A DNA stretch of 51,275 nt, taken from Actinomycetota bacterium (GTDB lineage: Bacteria > Bacillota > Desulfotomaculia > Desulfotomaculales > Desulfocucumaceae). Location: NCBI GenBank assembly GCA_023475565.1, contig JAMCVT010000110.1, positions 1-51,275 of the forward strand, in the 5' to 3' direction. A program made the position numbers and the translations under genes. The notes below the pieces were generated by a model. That model was not told where the DNA came from. It saw only the letters and a program-made list of their open reading frames with translations, and made no database searches. The stretch's first letter is position 1. Each line of letters begins with the position of its first letter. This document shows positions 32,999 to 41,920 of the stretch, in pieces.

Positions 32999-34138
32999 CT
33001 ATTTAAGAATACCGGCGGCTATAACCATCCGCTGGACCTCACTGGTCCCCTCGTATATTTCGGTAATTTTGGCGTCCCGCATCATGCGCTCCACCGGGTA
33101 CTCCCTGGTATACCCGTAGCCTCCGAATATCTGAACGGCCCTGGTGGTCACCGCCATGGCGGTTTCCGAGGCAAAAAGCTTGGCCATGGCCGCCTCCTTG
33201 CTATAGGGCTCCTTGCTGTCCTTAAGGTAAGCCGCGCGGTAGACCAGCAGGCGGGCAGCATCAATCTGCGTGGCTATATCGGCAAGCATCCACTGCAGTC
33301 CCTGGTTGGCTGAAATAGGCCTGCCGAACTGCTCGCGTATTTTACTGTAGGAAAGCGCTGCCTCGTATGCCCCCTGGGCTATGCCGAGGGCCTGGGCGGC
33401 TATGCCTATGCGACCTCCGTCGAGAGTGGCCATTATAATTTTAAAGCCCATACCCTCTTCCCCCAGAAGGTTGGCCCTGGGGATCCTGCAGTTCTCGAAC
33501 ACCAGCTCGTATGTGGCCGAGGCCCTGATGCCCATTTTATGCTCCTTTTTGCCGAAGGAAAAGCCCGGGGTTCCCTTTTCCACTATAAAGGCAGAGATGC
33601 CTTTGTGCTTTTTGGCCTTGTCGGTGGCCGCTATAATAACGTATATGTCACCTACATACCCGTTGGTGATGAATATTTTGCTTCCGTTTAAAACATATTC
33701 CTCTCCCTCCAGCACGGCGGTGGTTTTTGTGGACCCGGCGTCGGACCCGGCGGAGGGCTCGGTAAGCCCCATGGCGCCTATGCTCTGGCCGTTTGCCAGG
33801 GGAATAAGAAACTTTTTCATTTGGTCTTCGGTGCCGAAGGCATAGATGGGCCAGGCGCACAGCGATGTATGGGCGGAAACAAGCACACCGCTGGACGCGC
33901 ACACCCGGCTAAGCTCCTCCACGGCTATGGCGTAGCTGACATTGTCCATCCCGGACCCCTCGTACTCCTCGGGATAAGGTATGCCGGCAAGGCCCATCCC
34001 GGCCATTTTTGTCCACAGGGAATAATCGTATTCTTCTTTTTCGTCCATTTCGGCGGCCTTTGGCGCTATTTCGGTCTCGGCAAAGTCCCGCACAGTCTTA
34101 CGCAGTAATTCCTGCTCCTCACTCAGTCTGAATATCAC
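32999..34138 (-). CDS. Acyl-CoA dehydrogenase, short-chain type
   Basis: 379 residues, the standard length for short-chain or branched-chain acyl-CoA dehydrogenases. Signatures: [53 protein letters not shown] and the catalytic [15 protein letters not shown]. It oxidises acyl-CoA to enoyl-CoA with electrons to ETF. GTG 34138 is the start, with GGAGGAG 5 bases upstream. It follows the CoA-transferase gene by 30 bases and shares its sigma-54 promoter. Together they would activate and oxidise a short fatty or organic acid. Confidence 0.93.
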   Translation of the reverse strand: MIFRLSEEQELLRKTVRDFAETEIAPKAAEMDEKEEYDYSLWTKMAGMGLAGIPYPEEYEGSGMDNVSYAIAVEELSRVCASSGVLVSAHTSLCAWPIYAFGTEDQMKKFLIPLANGQSIGAMGLTEPSAGSDAGSTKTTAVLEGEEYVLNGSKIFITNGYVGDIYVIIAATDKAKKHKGISAFIVEKGTPGFSFGKKEHKMGIRASATYELVFENCRIPRANLLGEEGMGFKIIMATLDGGRIGIAAQALGIAQGAYEAALSYSKIREQFGRPISANQGLQWMLADIATQIDAARLLVYRAAYLKDSKEPYSKEAAMAKLFASETAMAVTTRAVQIFGGYGYTREYPVERMMRDAKITEIYEGTSEVQRMVIAAGILK

Positions 34139-34168
34139 TTGTACTCCTCCAATCAATTTGTATTGTTT

Positions 34169-35536
34169 TTACAGCAGCCCCATTTTGCGCGCAGCCTCCC
34201 GCAATTCGGGCCGGAAGTCCGGGTGCGCCACCGCTATTATCTCCTGCGCCCTTTCCCTGGACGTTTTGCCGCGAAGCTTGGCCACGCCGTATTCGGTTAC
34301 TATGTGGTCCACATCATTTCTGGAACAGCTGACCAGCGAGCCCTGCTTCAGCATGGGCACAATTTTAGACAGGGTCCCCTTTCTGGCGGTAGACTTAAGC
34401 GCAATAAAACCCTTACCGCCGGGAGAGCGGAGACATCCCCCGGCAAAGTCCGACTGCCCACCGGTGGCGCTGTACTGGACCGGCCCGATGCTCTCCGAGG
34501 CGCACTGTCCAAAAAGGTCTACCTCAAGGGAGGCATTGATGGAAACCATTTTGCTGTTCTGGCCTATTACGTAAGGGTCATTCACATAAGAGACCGGATA
34601 CATCTCCACCATGGGGTTTTCGTTTAAAAAATCATAAAGCCTTCTGGTCCCGACCGCAAAGCTGCCAATAAGCTTGCCGGGATAAAGCGATTTTTCACGA
34701 CCGTTAATAACCCCGGCCTCCACCAGGTCAACCATTCCGTCGGTGATCATTTCGGTGTGCACACCCAGGTCATGTTTATTTGCAAGTGCCCGGGCCACAG
34801 CGTTGGGCATTCCTCCAATGCCCAGCTGGATGGTGGATCCATCCTCGATAAGCCCTGCTATATAGGCGCCTATTATTTCATCCTCTCCTGTCACCGGCGG
34901 TAAGGACAGCTCTGGAATAGGAGAGCTGTTCTCCACTATATAATCCACCTCGGATATATGTATGAGGCTGTGGCCCCTGGTCCGCGGCATATTTGGATTT
35001 ACTTCAACAATGACAATCCTTGCCCGGCCGGCGGCGGTGGTGGTATAGTCCACAGAAAGTCCGAAGCTGAAATAACCCCGGTCATCCATGGGCGACACGG
35101 TTCCCATAAAAACATCCACATGTACATAATCGCTGATCAGCTTCGGTATATCATGAAAATGGGCCGGCATAAAGTCGGACCAGCCCTCATTTACCCCCTG
35201 CCGGCTAGCCCCGCTGGTAAACCATGAAACATGACGAAAGCTCCCGGACAGCGACTGGTCCATATAGGCGGACTTCCTTAAGGGGAGCATCTGGTGAACC
35301 CTTACATCCTTCAAGTCTCCGGCGCGCTCCCCCATGGCGGCCACCAGCGCCTCCGGCTCCCCGCACCCCAGAGGTAAAATAACATTATTGCCCGACTTTA
35401 TAAGCTTAACTGCCCCGTATGCCTCTACAAGCTTTTGCCTGTACATTTCTCTTATTCTTCTGCGGTCCACGGGGTATACGGTCAACCTGCCCCCTCTGGG
35501 GTTTAAGGTCGTTACCCGGGATAAATCTACAGACAT
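34169..35536 (-). CDS. Acetyl-CoA hydrolase/4-hydroxybutyrate-type CoA-transferase
   Basis: 455 residues, within the family range. Features: LPLGCGEPEALVAAM, VDVFMGTVSPMDDRGYFSFG, the CoA-binding GIGGMPNAVARAL and the segment FGQCASESIGPVQYSATGGQ with a Glu in the region where this family carries its catalytic glutamate. It moves CoA between acetyl-CoA and a carboxylic acid such as butyrate or 4-hydroxybutyrate; the acid is not known. ATG 35536 is chosen, with TTG 35542 and 35563 as alternatives; AAAGGGGA precedes them. It is the first gene of a two-gene operon behind a -24/-12 promoter. Confidence 0.9.
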   Translation of the reverse strand: MSVDLSRVTTLNPRGGRLTVYPVDRRRIREMYRQKLVEAYGAVKLIKSGNNVILPLGCGEPEALVAAMGERAGDLKDVRVHQMLPLRKSAYMDQSLSGSFRHVSWFTSGASRQGVNEGWSDFMPAHFHDIPKLISDYVHVDVFMGTVSPMDDRGYFSFGLSVDYTTTAAGRARIVIVEVNPNMPRTRGHSLIHISEVDYIVENSSPIPELSLPPVTGEDEIIGAYIAGLIEDGSTIQLGIGGMPNAVARALANKHDLGVHTEMITDGMVDLVEAGVINGREKSLYPGKLIGSFAVGTRRLYDFLNENPMVEMYPVSYVNDPYVIGQNSKMVSINASLEVDLFGQCASESIGPVQYSATGGQSDFAGGCLRSPGGKGFIALKSTARKGTLSKIVPMLKQGSLVSCSRNDVDHIVTEYGVAKLRGKTSRERAQEIIAVAHPDFRPELREAARKMGLL

Positions 35537-35590
35537 ATCCAATGCTTCCCCTTTCTCAGTCAATTTTGAATAATTGGCTTTATAACAAAC

Positions 35591-35605
35591 GCAAAAGCCA
35601 TACCA
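35591..35605 (-). promoter_or_regulatory. Sigma-54 (-24/-12) promoter of the CoA-transferase operon
   Basis: On the minus strand TGGTATGGCTTTTGC. GG and GC are separated by exactly 10 bases and the -12 half TTTTGC is close to consensus (TGGCACG-N4-TTGC). It lies about 55 bases before the gene, whose upstream neighbour encodes a sigma-54 activator. Confidence 0.78.
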
Positions 35606-35616
35606 GAGGAAATAAA

Positions 35617-35647
35617 AGCAGTTCAGGCCTTAAACTCCTGAACTGCT
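35617..35647 (-). terminator. Terminator after the sigma-54 activator gene
   Basis: An 11-bp stem AGCAGTTCAGG/CCTGAACTGCT is followed on the minus strand by TTTTATTT. It lies between the activator and the -24/-12 promoter and so makes the two transcripts separate. Confidence 0.78.
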
Positions 35648-35723
35648 GTAAACCAGGTATACGCAAAAAGACCGCACTTTGAAGACAGCCTTGTTTTAAC
35701 GATCTATGGAATCTGTCAACATT

Positions 35724-35738
35724 GTTTACACAGTAAAC
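35724..35738. promoter_or_regulatory. Palindrome GTTTACACAGTAAAC, candidate activator site
   Basis: A perfect 6-3-6 dyad (GTTTAC/GTAAAC) about 120 bases upstream of the -24/-12 promoter, with a further GTAAAC half-site near 35648. The distance is that of a sigma-54 enhancer site. Confidence 0.55.
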
Positions 35739-35758
35739 CGGGTCGACAATTTATTGCA

Positions 35759-37471
35759 CTACTTGATGTTATACCTTTTCATTTTTTTATAAAGCCCCGC
35801 CCGGGAAATGCCAAGGCTTTCCGCCGTCTGAAGTTTGTTTCCGCCACACCTTTCCAGCGCTTCCAGTATGGCCTCCTTTTCAATCTCTTCAATCAGCCTG
35901 GGCAACCCCCCCAGCTGTACTTTCCCGTGCTTTTTGGCATTCTGCAAATAAAGGGGAAGGTGTTCCTTTTTAATTATTTTCCCCTCCAACAGGTTAAAGG
36001 CCCTCTCCACCACATTTTCCAATTCCCGTATATTGCCGGGCCAGCGGTGACTTAAAAGAAGCTGTCTTGACTCTTCATCAACCCCGTCAACACTAATCCC
36101 GAACTGCCGGCTGAATTTTTCAATAAAATGTTTGATCAGTAAATCCAGGTCCCCGTCTCTTTCCCTGAGGGGCGGTATGATCAGAGTAACCACATTTACA
36201 CGATAGTATAAATCCTCGCGGAATTCACCCCGGTCAATCATTTCCTCAAGGTTCCTGTTAGTGGCCGCGATAACTCGCACATCCACGTGATGGGGGCGGC
36301 TATCGCCCAGGCGCTCAATTTCCTTCTCCTGAAGGACCCGGAGCACCTTGGCCTGCATATTGAGAGACATGTCGCCTATTTCATCCAGGAATATTACCCC
36401 TTTGTGGGCCAGCTCAAATTTACCAACCTGTCCGCCCTTTTTGGCCCCGGTAAAGGCCCCTTCCTTATAGCCGAATAATTCCGATTCCAGCAGGGTTTCA
36501 GGTACTGCCGCACAGTTGACCCTGATAAAGGGGCCTTCGCTCCGCCTGCTTTCAATATACATGGCCTGGGCAAACAGCTCTTTTCCCGTTCCGCTTTCTC
36601 CCCTGATCAGCACAGTGGACTGGGTGTGTGCAACCCTCCGGGCAATTTTCTTAAGGGCGGCAAAGTCCTTATTGTCCCCTATTATCTGGTCAAAGGTATA
36701 CCTGGCGCGCTTTACGCGCACCAGCTCATCCCTGTAAAAATCAAGCTGGCTGCGCAGATTTTTTATTTTTTCATTAAGCCTGTACAGGTCCGATATATTT
36801 TTAAAAGCCACTGTGCCCAGCGCCCCGACTATTTGGCCGTTTTTCTTTATGGGTACGCGGTTGGCAATAATCTCGTGGCCATTTAGGCTGGTTACATAGC
36901 CGTACTCGGACTCGCCGGTTTCCATAGCCCGGGGGAAAATATAATTCCCGTATACCTGCTTTACGTGCTTGCCTACAATTTCATCAACCTTCTTATTGAA
37001 AAAGCCGGCAAAGGACTCATTAGCCATAGTTATGACATAATCCCTGTCCACGGCAACAATCCCGTCACTGGAAAGCTCAAGGATGGAGGTCAGGGTGTCT
37101 TTGAGCTCTTTAATCTTTTCATTTTTGGTAGTCAGCTCATCAATTATTTTCTGTATCCCGGTTACATCCTGAAAGACCGCCACCGCTCCCACAACCTTCC
37201 CGTCCACAATCACAGGAGTGCGGTTGGTCAAATAGGTGCCGTCATTGAGAACAAGCCGGCGTCCTATCTGCGCCCTGCCGTCCTTAACCACCTCCATCAA
37301 TCCGGTGGTGGGGAAAAATAACTTTACATCACGGCCCACTATTTTATCGGCCGGAAGCCCCAGGAATTTTTCAACCTGCTGGTTGCAGTAGTTGATTTTC
37401 CCATCTATATCAACAGAAATTAATGCATTACTTAGCGAATCCATAATTCTCTCAATATTAATGCCCGCCAC
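35759..37471 (-). CDS. Sigma-54 interaction-domain transcriptional activator with two PAS domains
   Basis: About 570 residues. Two PAS domains ([18 protein letters not shown] and [20 protein letters not shown]) are separated by a coiled coil. The AAA+ domain has Walker A GESGTGKE, the sigma-54 loop GAFTGA, Walker [11 protein letters not shown] and the R-finger region, then a Fis-type helix-turn-helix ([19 protein letters not shown]). No receiver domain is present, so PAS is the sensor. GTG 37471 is used because GGGGGG lies 8 bases upstream; ATG 37507 and TTG 37582 are alternatives. It very likely drives the adjacent CoA-transferase operon. Confidence 0.92.
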   Translation of the reverse strand: MAGINIERIMDSLSNALISVDIDGKINYCNQQVEKFLGLPADKIVGRDVKLFFPTTGLMEVVKDGRAQIGRRLVLNDGTYLTNRTPVIVDGKVVGAVAVFQDVTGIQKIIDELTTKNEKIKELKDTLTSILELSSDGIVAVDRDYVITMANESFAGFFNKKVDEIVGKHVKQVYGNYIFPRAMETGESEYGYVTSLNGHEIIANRVPIKKNGQIVGALGTVAFKNISDLYRLNEKIKNLRSQLDFYRDELVRVKRARYTFDQIIGDNKDFAALKKIARRVAHTQSTVLIRGESGTGKELFAQAMYIESRRSEGPFIRVNCAAVPETLLESELFGYKEGAFTGAKKGGQVGKFELAHKGVIFLDEIGDMSLNMQAKVLRVLQEKEIERLGDSRPHHVDVRVIAATNRNLEEMIDRGEFREDLYYRVNVVTLIIPPLRERDGDLDLLIKHFIEKFSRQFGISVDGVDEESRQLLLSHRWPGNIRELENVVERAFNLLEGKIIKKEHLPLYLQNAKKHGKVQLGGLPRLIEEIEKEAILEALERCGGNKLQTAESLGISRAGLYKKMKRYNIK

Positions 37472-37609
37472 GATATACTGCCCCCCATGCCTGTTATGAT
37501 TAAACATTCTGCTGAATCTTCTATCTTCGCCGGGGCATTGTGGAAAACCTTTTACAAGGCATAGGCTTATCTTAGCAGTCAATCCCCCTCTACTCCCCGT
37601 ATATGCTAA

Positions 37610-37702
37610 ATACCAAACTGTGCAGTCACTAGCACCGAAGACGCCAGGGAAGGCATCCGGGCCTTTATGGAAAAGAGGGAGCCCAGGTGGACGGGGAAAT
37701 AA
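37610..37702 (+). pseudogene. C-terminal remnant of an enoyl-CoA hydratase (crotonase)
   Basis: Thirty codons before a TAA read [20 protein letters not shown] then TGK. This is the conserved C-terminal tail of crotonases ([15 protein letters not shown]). The upstream frame is closed by a stop at 37607, and no crotonase core is nearby. It shows that a hydratase gene once stood beside this acyl-CoA module. Confidence 0.65.
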
Positions 37703-37854
37703 TTTTTTTCTTAAAACTGTGAGTATCTCCTGAGACCTGGGTTGTCCCGGGCCTTTTTTGTGGTAAAATTAGTTTATATGCCCACACTTAATATTAATTG
37801 TCGTTTTTTGGGAAAGGAGGCTGATTTCGGCCCTGTGGGCTGGAATCAATCAAG

Positions 37855-39048
37855 TTGTTGCAGAATACAACCATACCTCAAAGCAGATTTAAACCAAAGA
37901 CAAGATTTCTTCTCATCACAGCACTTCTGCTGCTGTCGGCGGGTGCGGCCCTGTGGGCAGTGATACAGTCCACCGGGGGTGGTTACGGCGGCTGGATTAC
38001 CGGCCTTGTTCCGGAAGAGCAGGGAAGCTCCCTGGTGGCTTATGATCCTATTGATAACCGGTCAAAACTGATCCTGGCGCTTCCCGAAGTGGCCCCGGAC
38101 AACTACGGGGCTGTAAGCCCGGACGGAAAGTACGCCGCCTACACCCAGTGGAACGGAACCGGCACCGTCCGCTACCTGGTGGTGCAAAAACTTACCGGCT
38201 TTAAAAAAAGCAGAGAATATTTCAAAGATGTATCCGGCATGCAGGAAGTGACCTGCCTTTCGTGGTTACCGGACAGCAGCCGCCTCCTCTTCGTCAGGAA
38301 GGACGTGACCGAGACCTTTCCCTACCAGGAAATCTGTATTTTTGACGTGCTGACGGGAAAAATCACTACAGTTGACAGCGGGGGGCTGTGGGACGGCCGT
38401 TCCATTAAGGAGGTCAACGGCAGGGAGGAATGGGTCGGCTACATGCCCCAGGAACAGTTGGACCAGCTGGTCTCAAAATACGGCGGCCAAAAAATAGCCA
38501 TTGAGCAAATAAACCGCAAGCTTTGGGTGGAGTTCTCGGCGCCGTCTATTTCACCGGACGGGGAAAAGGTGGTGTACAGCGCCACCCTGGCCCGCAGCTC
38601 CGCAGATGAAGGCGGCAGCCTGAGATGCGCTTCTGGGATATGGGTTGCCGGGGAGAAAGGGGCGCCCCCGCACCGGATTTATGCCAACCCTGACCAGTCA
38701 TATGCAGTAAACAGTGTGATCTGGACATCATACGGGAAAGCCCTGGCCTTTATACAGTTGGGGGGACCTGACAAAGGGGAGGGGAAAATAGACTATCTTG
38801 ATCTTTCTACCAACAATATCAAAACCATTGTCCACACAACCCAAAAACACCAAACCAACCTGCAGCTTTTGGCCATGCCGGGCAATGAAATATCATTTTT
38901 ATCCGCTCCTCTTGACACCCGGGCCAAAGACGGCCAAAGGTACGTGATAAATCCAGAAACGGGAGAAATAAGGCCCCAGCAAATAAAAATCAGCCCCAAG
39001 GGAAATCAGCTTTTAAATTTTTCAAGCCTGTACCAAGAATCGCCCTAG
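37855..39048 (+). CDS. Membrane-anchored TolB-like beta-propeller protein
   Basis: 397 residues. One N-terminal transmembrane or signal segment (FLLITALLLLSAGAALWAV) is followed by repeated propeller-like units: AVSPDGKYAAYTQWNG, CLSWLPDSSRLLFVRKD, APSISPDGEKVVYSATL and VIWTSYGKALAFIQL. The SPDG(K)xxxYxx pattern is that of TolB/WD40-like proteins. It is likely extracytoplasmic; the ligand is unknown. The start is doubtful: TTG 37855 or 37858 have weak ribosome sites, while a perfect AAAGGAGG at 37813 is not in register with a start in this frame. The stop codon is inside a terminator hairpin. Confidence 0.75.
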   Translation: MLQNTTIPQSRFKPKTRFLLITALLLLSAGAALWAVIQSTGGGYGGWITGLVPEEQGSSLVAYDPIDNRSKLILALPEVAPDNYGAVSPDGKYAAYTQWNGTGTVRYLVVQKLTGFKKSREYFKDVSGMQEVTCLSWLPDSSRLLFVRKDVTETFPYQEICIFDVLTGKITTVDSGGLWDGRSIKEVNGREEWVGYMPQEQLDQLVSKYGGQKIAIEQINRKLWVEFSAPSISPDGEKVVYSATLARSSADEGGSLRCASGIWVAGEKGAPPHRIYANPDQSYAVNSVIWTSYGKALAFIQLGGPDKGEGKIDYLDLSTNNIKTIVHTTQKHQTNLQLLAMPGNEISFLSAPLDTRAKDGQRYVINPETGEIRPQQIKISPKGNQLLNFSSLYQESP

Positions 39049-39057
39049 CGGGCGATT
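39038..39057 (+). terminator. Hairpin overlapping the stop codon of the propeller gene
   Basis: AATCGCCC-TAGC-GGGCGATT is a perfect stem whose loop holds the TAG stop. No T-run follows. Confidence 0.55.
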
Positions 39058-39064
39058 AGCTATC

Positions 39065-39126
39065 AGCTGTCAGCACTCAGCAGTCAGACAGCATGGCTGA
39101 TAACTGACGGCTGATGGCTGACAGCT
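39065..39126. repeat. Long imperfect intergenic hairpin
   Basis: AGCTGTCAGC, TCAGC and GTCAG pair in order with CTGAC, GCTGA and GCTGACAGCT, giving about 20 paired bases with small bulges. It looks like a REP/RUP-type intergenic repeat between two convergent genes. Confidence 0.65.
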
Positions 39127-39149
39127 ATTCATACTATTCACCGGCAGTA

Positions 39150-41813
39150 TTAATTAATGCGTATCTGCCCCTTAAGCCTGTATTTCAACACATTATCCAT
39201 CAGCACGGCGCTTTCGGCCCTGGTGGCCCTGTCCCTGGCCCTGAAGCTGTTCTCATTGTCACCTTTCATCAGCCCCGTGGCATAAACGGCCGATACCGGC
39301 CCCACCGCCCATTTGTCTATACTGCCGCCATCCCTGAACACACTGTCCAGCCTGACGTTTTTGGCCGGCTCCAGGGAAAGGGCACTGCAGACCATGGCGG
39401 CCATCTCGGCTCTGGTCACCTGCCTGGCAGGGAGGAAAGTGCGGTCCTCGTAGCCTGAGATGACACCTTTGTTATAGGCGGCCATTACAAATCCTCCGGC
39501 CCAGCCGGGTATTGCCGCTTCGTCCCGGAACCCGGCCCGGCCCTCTTCCGGCCCCCAGCCGAAAACCCTGCACAGCATCACCGAAAATTCAGCCCTGGTG
39601 ACCTGCCTGGAGGGGTCAAAAATATTTCCGGGGTACCCGCTGATTATTCCCTCACCGGCCAGGCCCGACACTATCTCCTCGGCCCAGTGCCCTTCCATGT
39701 CTACGAAGCTCACCGGTGGGTTCTGGTCCCTAACCAGTGCCAGGGTGCCAAGGTCCCGGACAGCGCAGCTTATTCTGCCTTCCTCCTGGTAAATACTGGA
39801 GGGAATTTCCACCCACATATCCCCGGTCAGCTGTATTACCGCCATTCTCCCGGCTTCTCCCGGCTGATACTTCCATTCAACCGAGGCTGGTTCAGCAAGG
39901 ACTGTGGTATCCCCGGCCGCCCGCACATTTACCGCCGATACCATTTTATACCTTTCCGGAACAGGGACCGGCATCTCCCCGTTTAAGTCCGCAGTAAGGC
40001 TCACCGGCCCGCTGAAAGCGCCTCCGGGTATGCTTATGACACAGCTCCCCAGTTTTAACTGCCCCGGCTGCCCCGGAGTGAAGCTGATGGCCGCCTGGTC
40101 GTCACCCTTTATGTTGACCGGAACTGTCACCGATATCCCATCAAAGACTATTTTCAGCTCGCCCGCCGAGGCATTGTCCGAGGCCCTGAATACCCCGCCC
40201 TGATATGTTCCCAGCTTATTATCAACAGCTACCGAGTAGTGCCTGTCGGAAAGATTGTAAACGGTATCGTCATTTCCCACCGCCTTGACGGAGAGGGCAG
40301 CTGTTTTCCCCGGCTGCAGCACTATTGAAGAGGGGTCAACCACCACGCGCTTAAAGTCCCCCGGTCCCAGAACCTTGACCGGCATGGTTACTGTCCGGCC
40401 GCCGTAGCTGGCTGAAATGGTGGTAAGTCCTCCTTTATCGGACTTGAATGTGCTGTTGGTAAAGAAACCGGGGCCGGAGTCCACCGACCACTTTATCTTG
40501 CCCTGCTCGACAGCCGCCGGATTAAAGTGCGAGTCATATCCTTTGAGGGTGTATCCGGCATCATCACCCGGAAGAATCCTATCAGGACCTTTTATTAACA
40601 GCCCGGCCAGGCTGCCCTGGGGTGCGCTGCTAAAAAAGCCAAGGACTGTGGGCACCAGCCTCTGGGCGCTATTCTGCGGCCTGTTTACCAGCACCGGGCT
40701 CTCTTCTCCGAGGGGCCTGGCCGCCAGTGTTGTAGACCCTCCCCCATCGAGATTGAGGGCCTTTTCAACCCTCAGCCCCACCATATACTCAGCCAGCTCA
40801 TTAAGGGTCAGTCCCCGGCTGGCGCTGCTCTTTTCAGCCACCACCACCAGCAGTGTCTTCCCATCAGTGGTGTATCCCACGGCAGTCCTTGCCACCGGGC
40901 CGTTTATGGACCCGGGAAAACTGCTTTTGGCCTTCCCGCCCTCAACCAAGAGCGACCAACCCCCGGTGCCGGCCCACAGGTCATTCCCATTTGGATTTAC
41001 TGAAAAATCAACGGATATCCTGTCTCCCACCTTGATGTTCTGATTGATGAAATCCGCAGCCAGCCCTCTTCCGGCCAGTACCAGGCCGCCGTCGGTTATT
41101 TTACTGCCCGCCTGGCTTACCAGCACATCGGTAACAATACCGCCGCTGACAAACACCTCCACCACACTGTCAGCCTCACCAACCTTTCCCCTGCTGGTTT
41201 CTCCCCACTGCCGGTCATACATCAAAAGAGCGTTTTCATGAGAGGTCACCGGGGCGCTGTCATCCCCCCCCACGTAATAGGAGGGCTTGTTTATTCCCGC
41301 CAGGGAATAGCTCTTCCCGTTGGCTGCGGTAACCTTCCCGGTAAAGCTGAAAAGGTCTATAAGAGGTTTCCCGTCCCGGGTAATCCCCCACCCATACATA
41401 TCGCTCCGCAGAGGCGGGCTGGACACCAGACGCCCATCGCGAAAGGTCATCCCGATGGGCCTTCCGCTTTCACCCATCTGGAAAAAATCAGCGTTGACCG
41501 CGGCCACAGCACCGGATTTTACCGCCATTTCGGCAACTTTGCCATTCTTTGCAAAGGAGCCGTCCGACCCCACAATGGTGTTTATTTTCAGGTAAGGGCT
41601 GGTAATATTGGCCCTTAATATGTACACCAGTGTTTTTCCCCCGCCCACACTCAGAACATGCTTCTCTAAAACAAGTCCCTCCGCCACCGGCCTGCTCTCC
41701 AAAACACTTTCGGCCTGTATGGAGGCTGGGGCCGGCACAGGAAAGGTATGGATAAAAACTAACGTCAGGATCAGAAAACCAAGAAATCTTGCTGTCTTTG
41801 TTAATGCTGTCAT
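39150..41813 (-). CDS. SLH protein with phosphodiester glycosidase (NAGPA) domain
   Basis: 887 residues. A signal peptide (FLGFLILTLVFIHTFPV) precedes a phosphodiester glycosidase/DUF2233 domain (~40-395) with AAVNADFFQMG, the core RTAVGYTTDGKTLLVVV and the hallmark ALNLDGGGSTTLAARP. This is followed by Ig-like beta domains and three C-terminal SLH units (MEGHWAEEIVSGLAGEGIIS, RQVTRAEMAAMVCSAL and a third). The enzyme class removes a sugar or related cap from phosphodiester-linked glycans; here it would act on cell-wall or capsule polymers while anchored at the surface. GGAGG precedes the ATG. It follows the glycosyltransferase gene on the same strand. Confidence 0.92.
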   Translation of the reverse strand: MTALTKTARFLGFLILTLVFIHTFPVPAPASIQAESVLESRPVAEGLVLEKHVLSVGGGKTLVYILRANITSPYLKINTIVGSDGSFAKNGKVAEMAVKSGAVAAVNADFFQMGESGRPIGMTFRDGRLVSSPPLRSDMYGWGITRDGKPLIDLFSFTGKVTAANGKSYSLAGINKPSYYVGGDDSAPVTSHENALLMYDRQWGETSRGKVGEADSVVEVFVSGGIVTDVLVSQAGSKITDGGLVLAGRGLAADFINQNIKVGDRISVDFSVNPNGNDLWAGTGGWSLLVEGGKAKSSFPGSINGPVARTAVGYTTDGKTLLVVVAEKSSASRGLTLNELAEYMVGLRVEKALNLDGGGSTTLAARPLGEESPVLVNRPQNSAQRLVPTVLGFFSSAPQGSLAGLLIKGPDRILPGDDAGYTLKGYDSHFNPAAVEQGKIKWSVDSGPGFFTNSTFKSDKGGLTTISASYGGRTVTMPVKVLGPGDFKRVVVDPSSIVLQPGKTAALSVKAVGNDDTVYNLSDRHYSVAVDNKLGTYQGGVFRASDNASAGELKIVFDGISVTVPVNIKGDDQAAISFTPGQPGQLKLGSCVISIPGGAFSGPVSLTADLNGEMPVPVPERYKMVSAVNVRAAGDTTVLAEPASVEWKYQPGEAGRMAVIQLTGDMWVEIPSSIYQEEGRISCAVRDLGTLALVRDQNPPVSFVDMEGHWAEEIVSGLAGEGIISGYPGNIFDPSRQVTRAEFSVMLCRVFGWGPEEGRAGFRDEAAIPGWAGGFVMAAYNKGVISGYEDRTFLPARQVTRAEMAAMVCSALSLEPAKNVRLDSVFRDGGSIDKWAVGPVSAVYATGLMKGDNENSFRARDRATRAESAVLMDNVLKYRLKGQIRIN

Positions 41814-41920
41814 TTTATCCTCCGCCTGTCAAAAAATAAAAAAAACACCGTAACATTACTGTAACGCTGCTTTTTTACTTCGACATTTTTTCCTGCAGTC
41901 CCTTTGTTTTCTATATAAAA

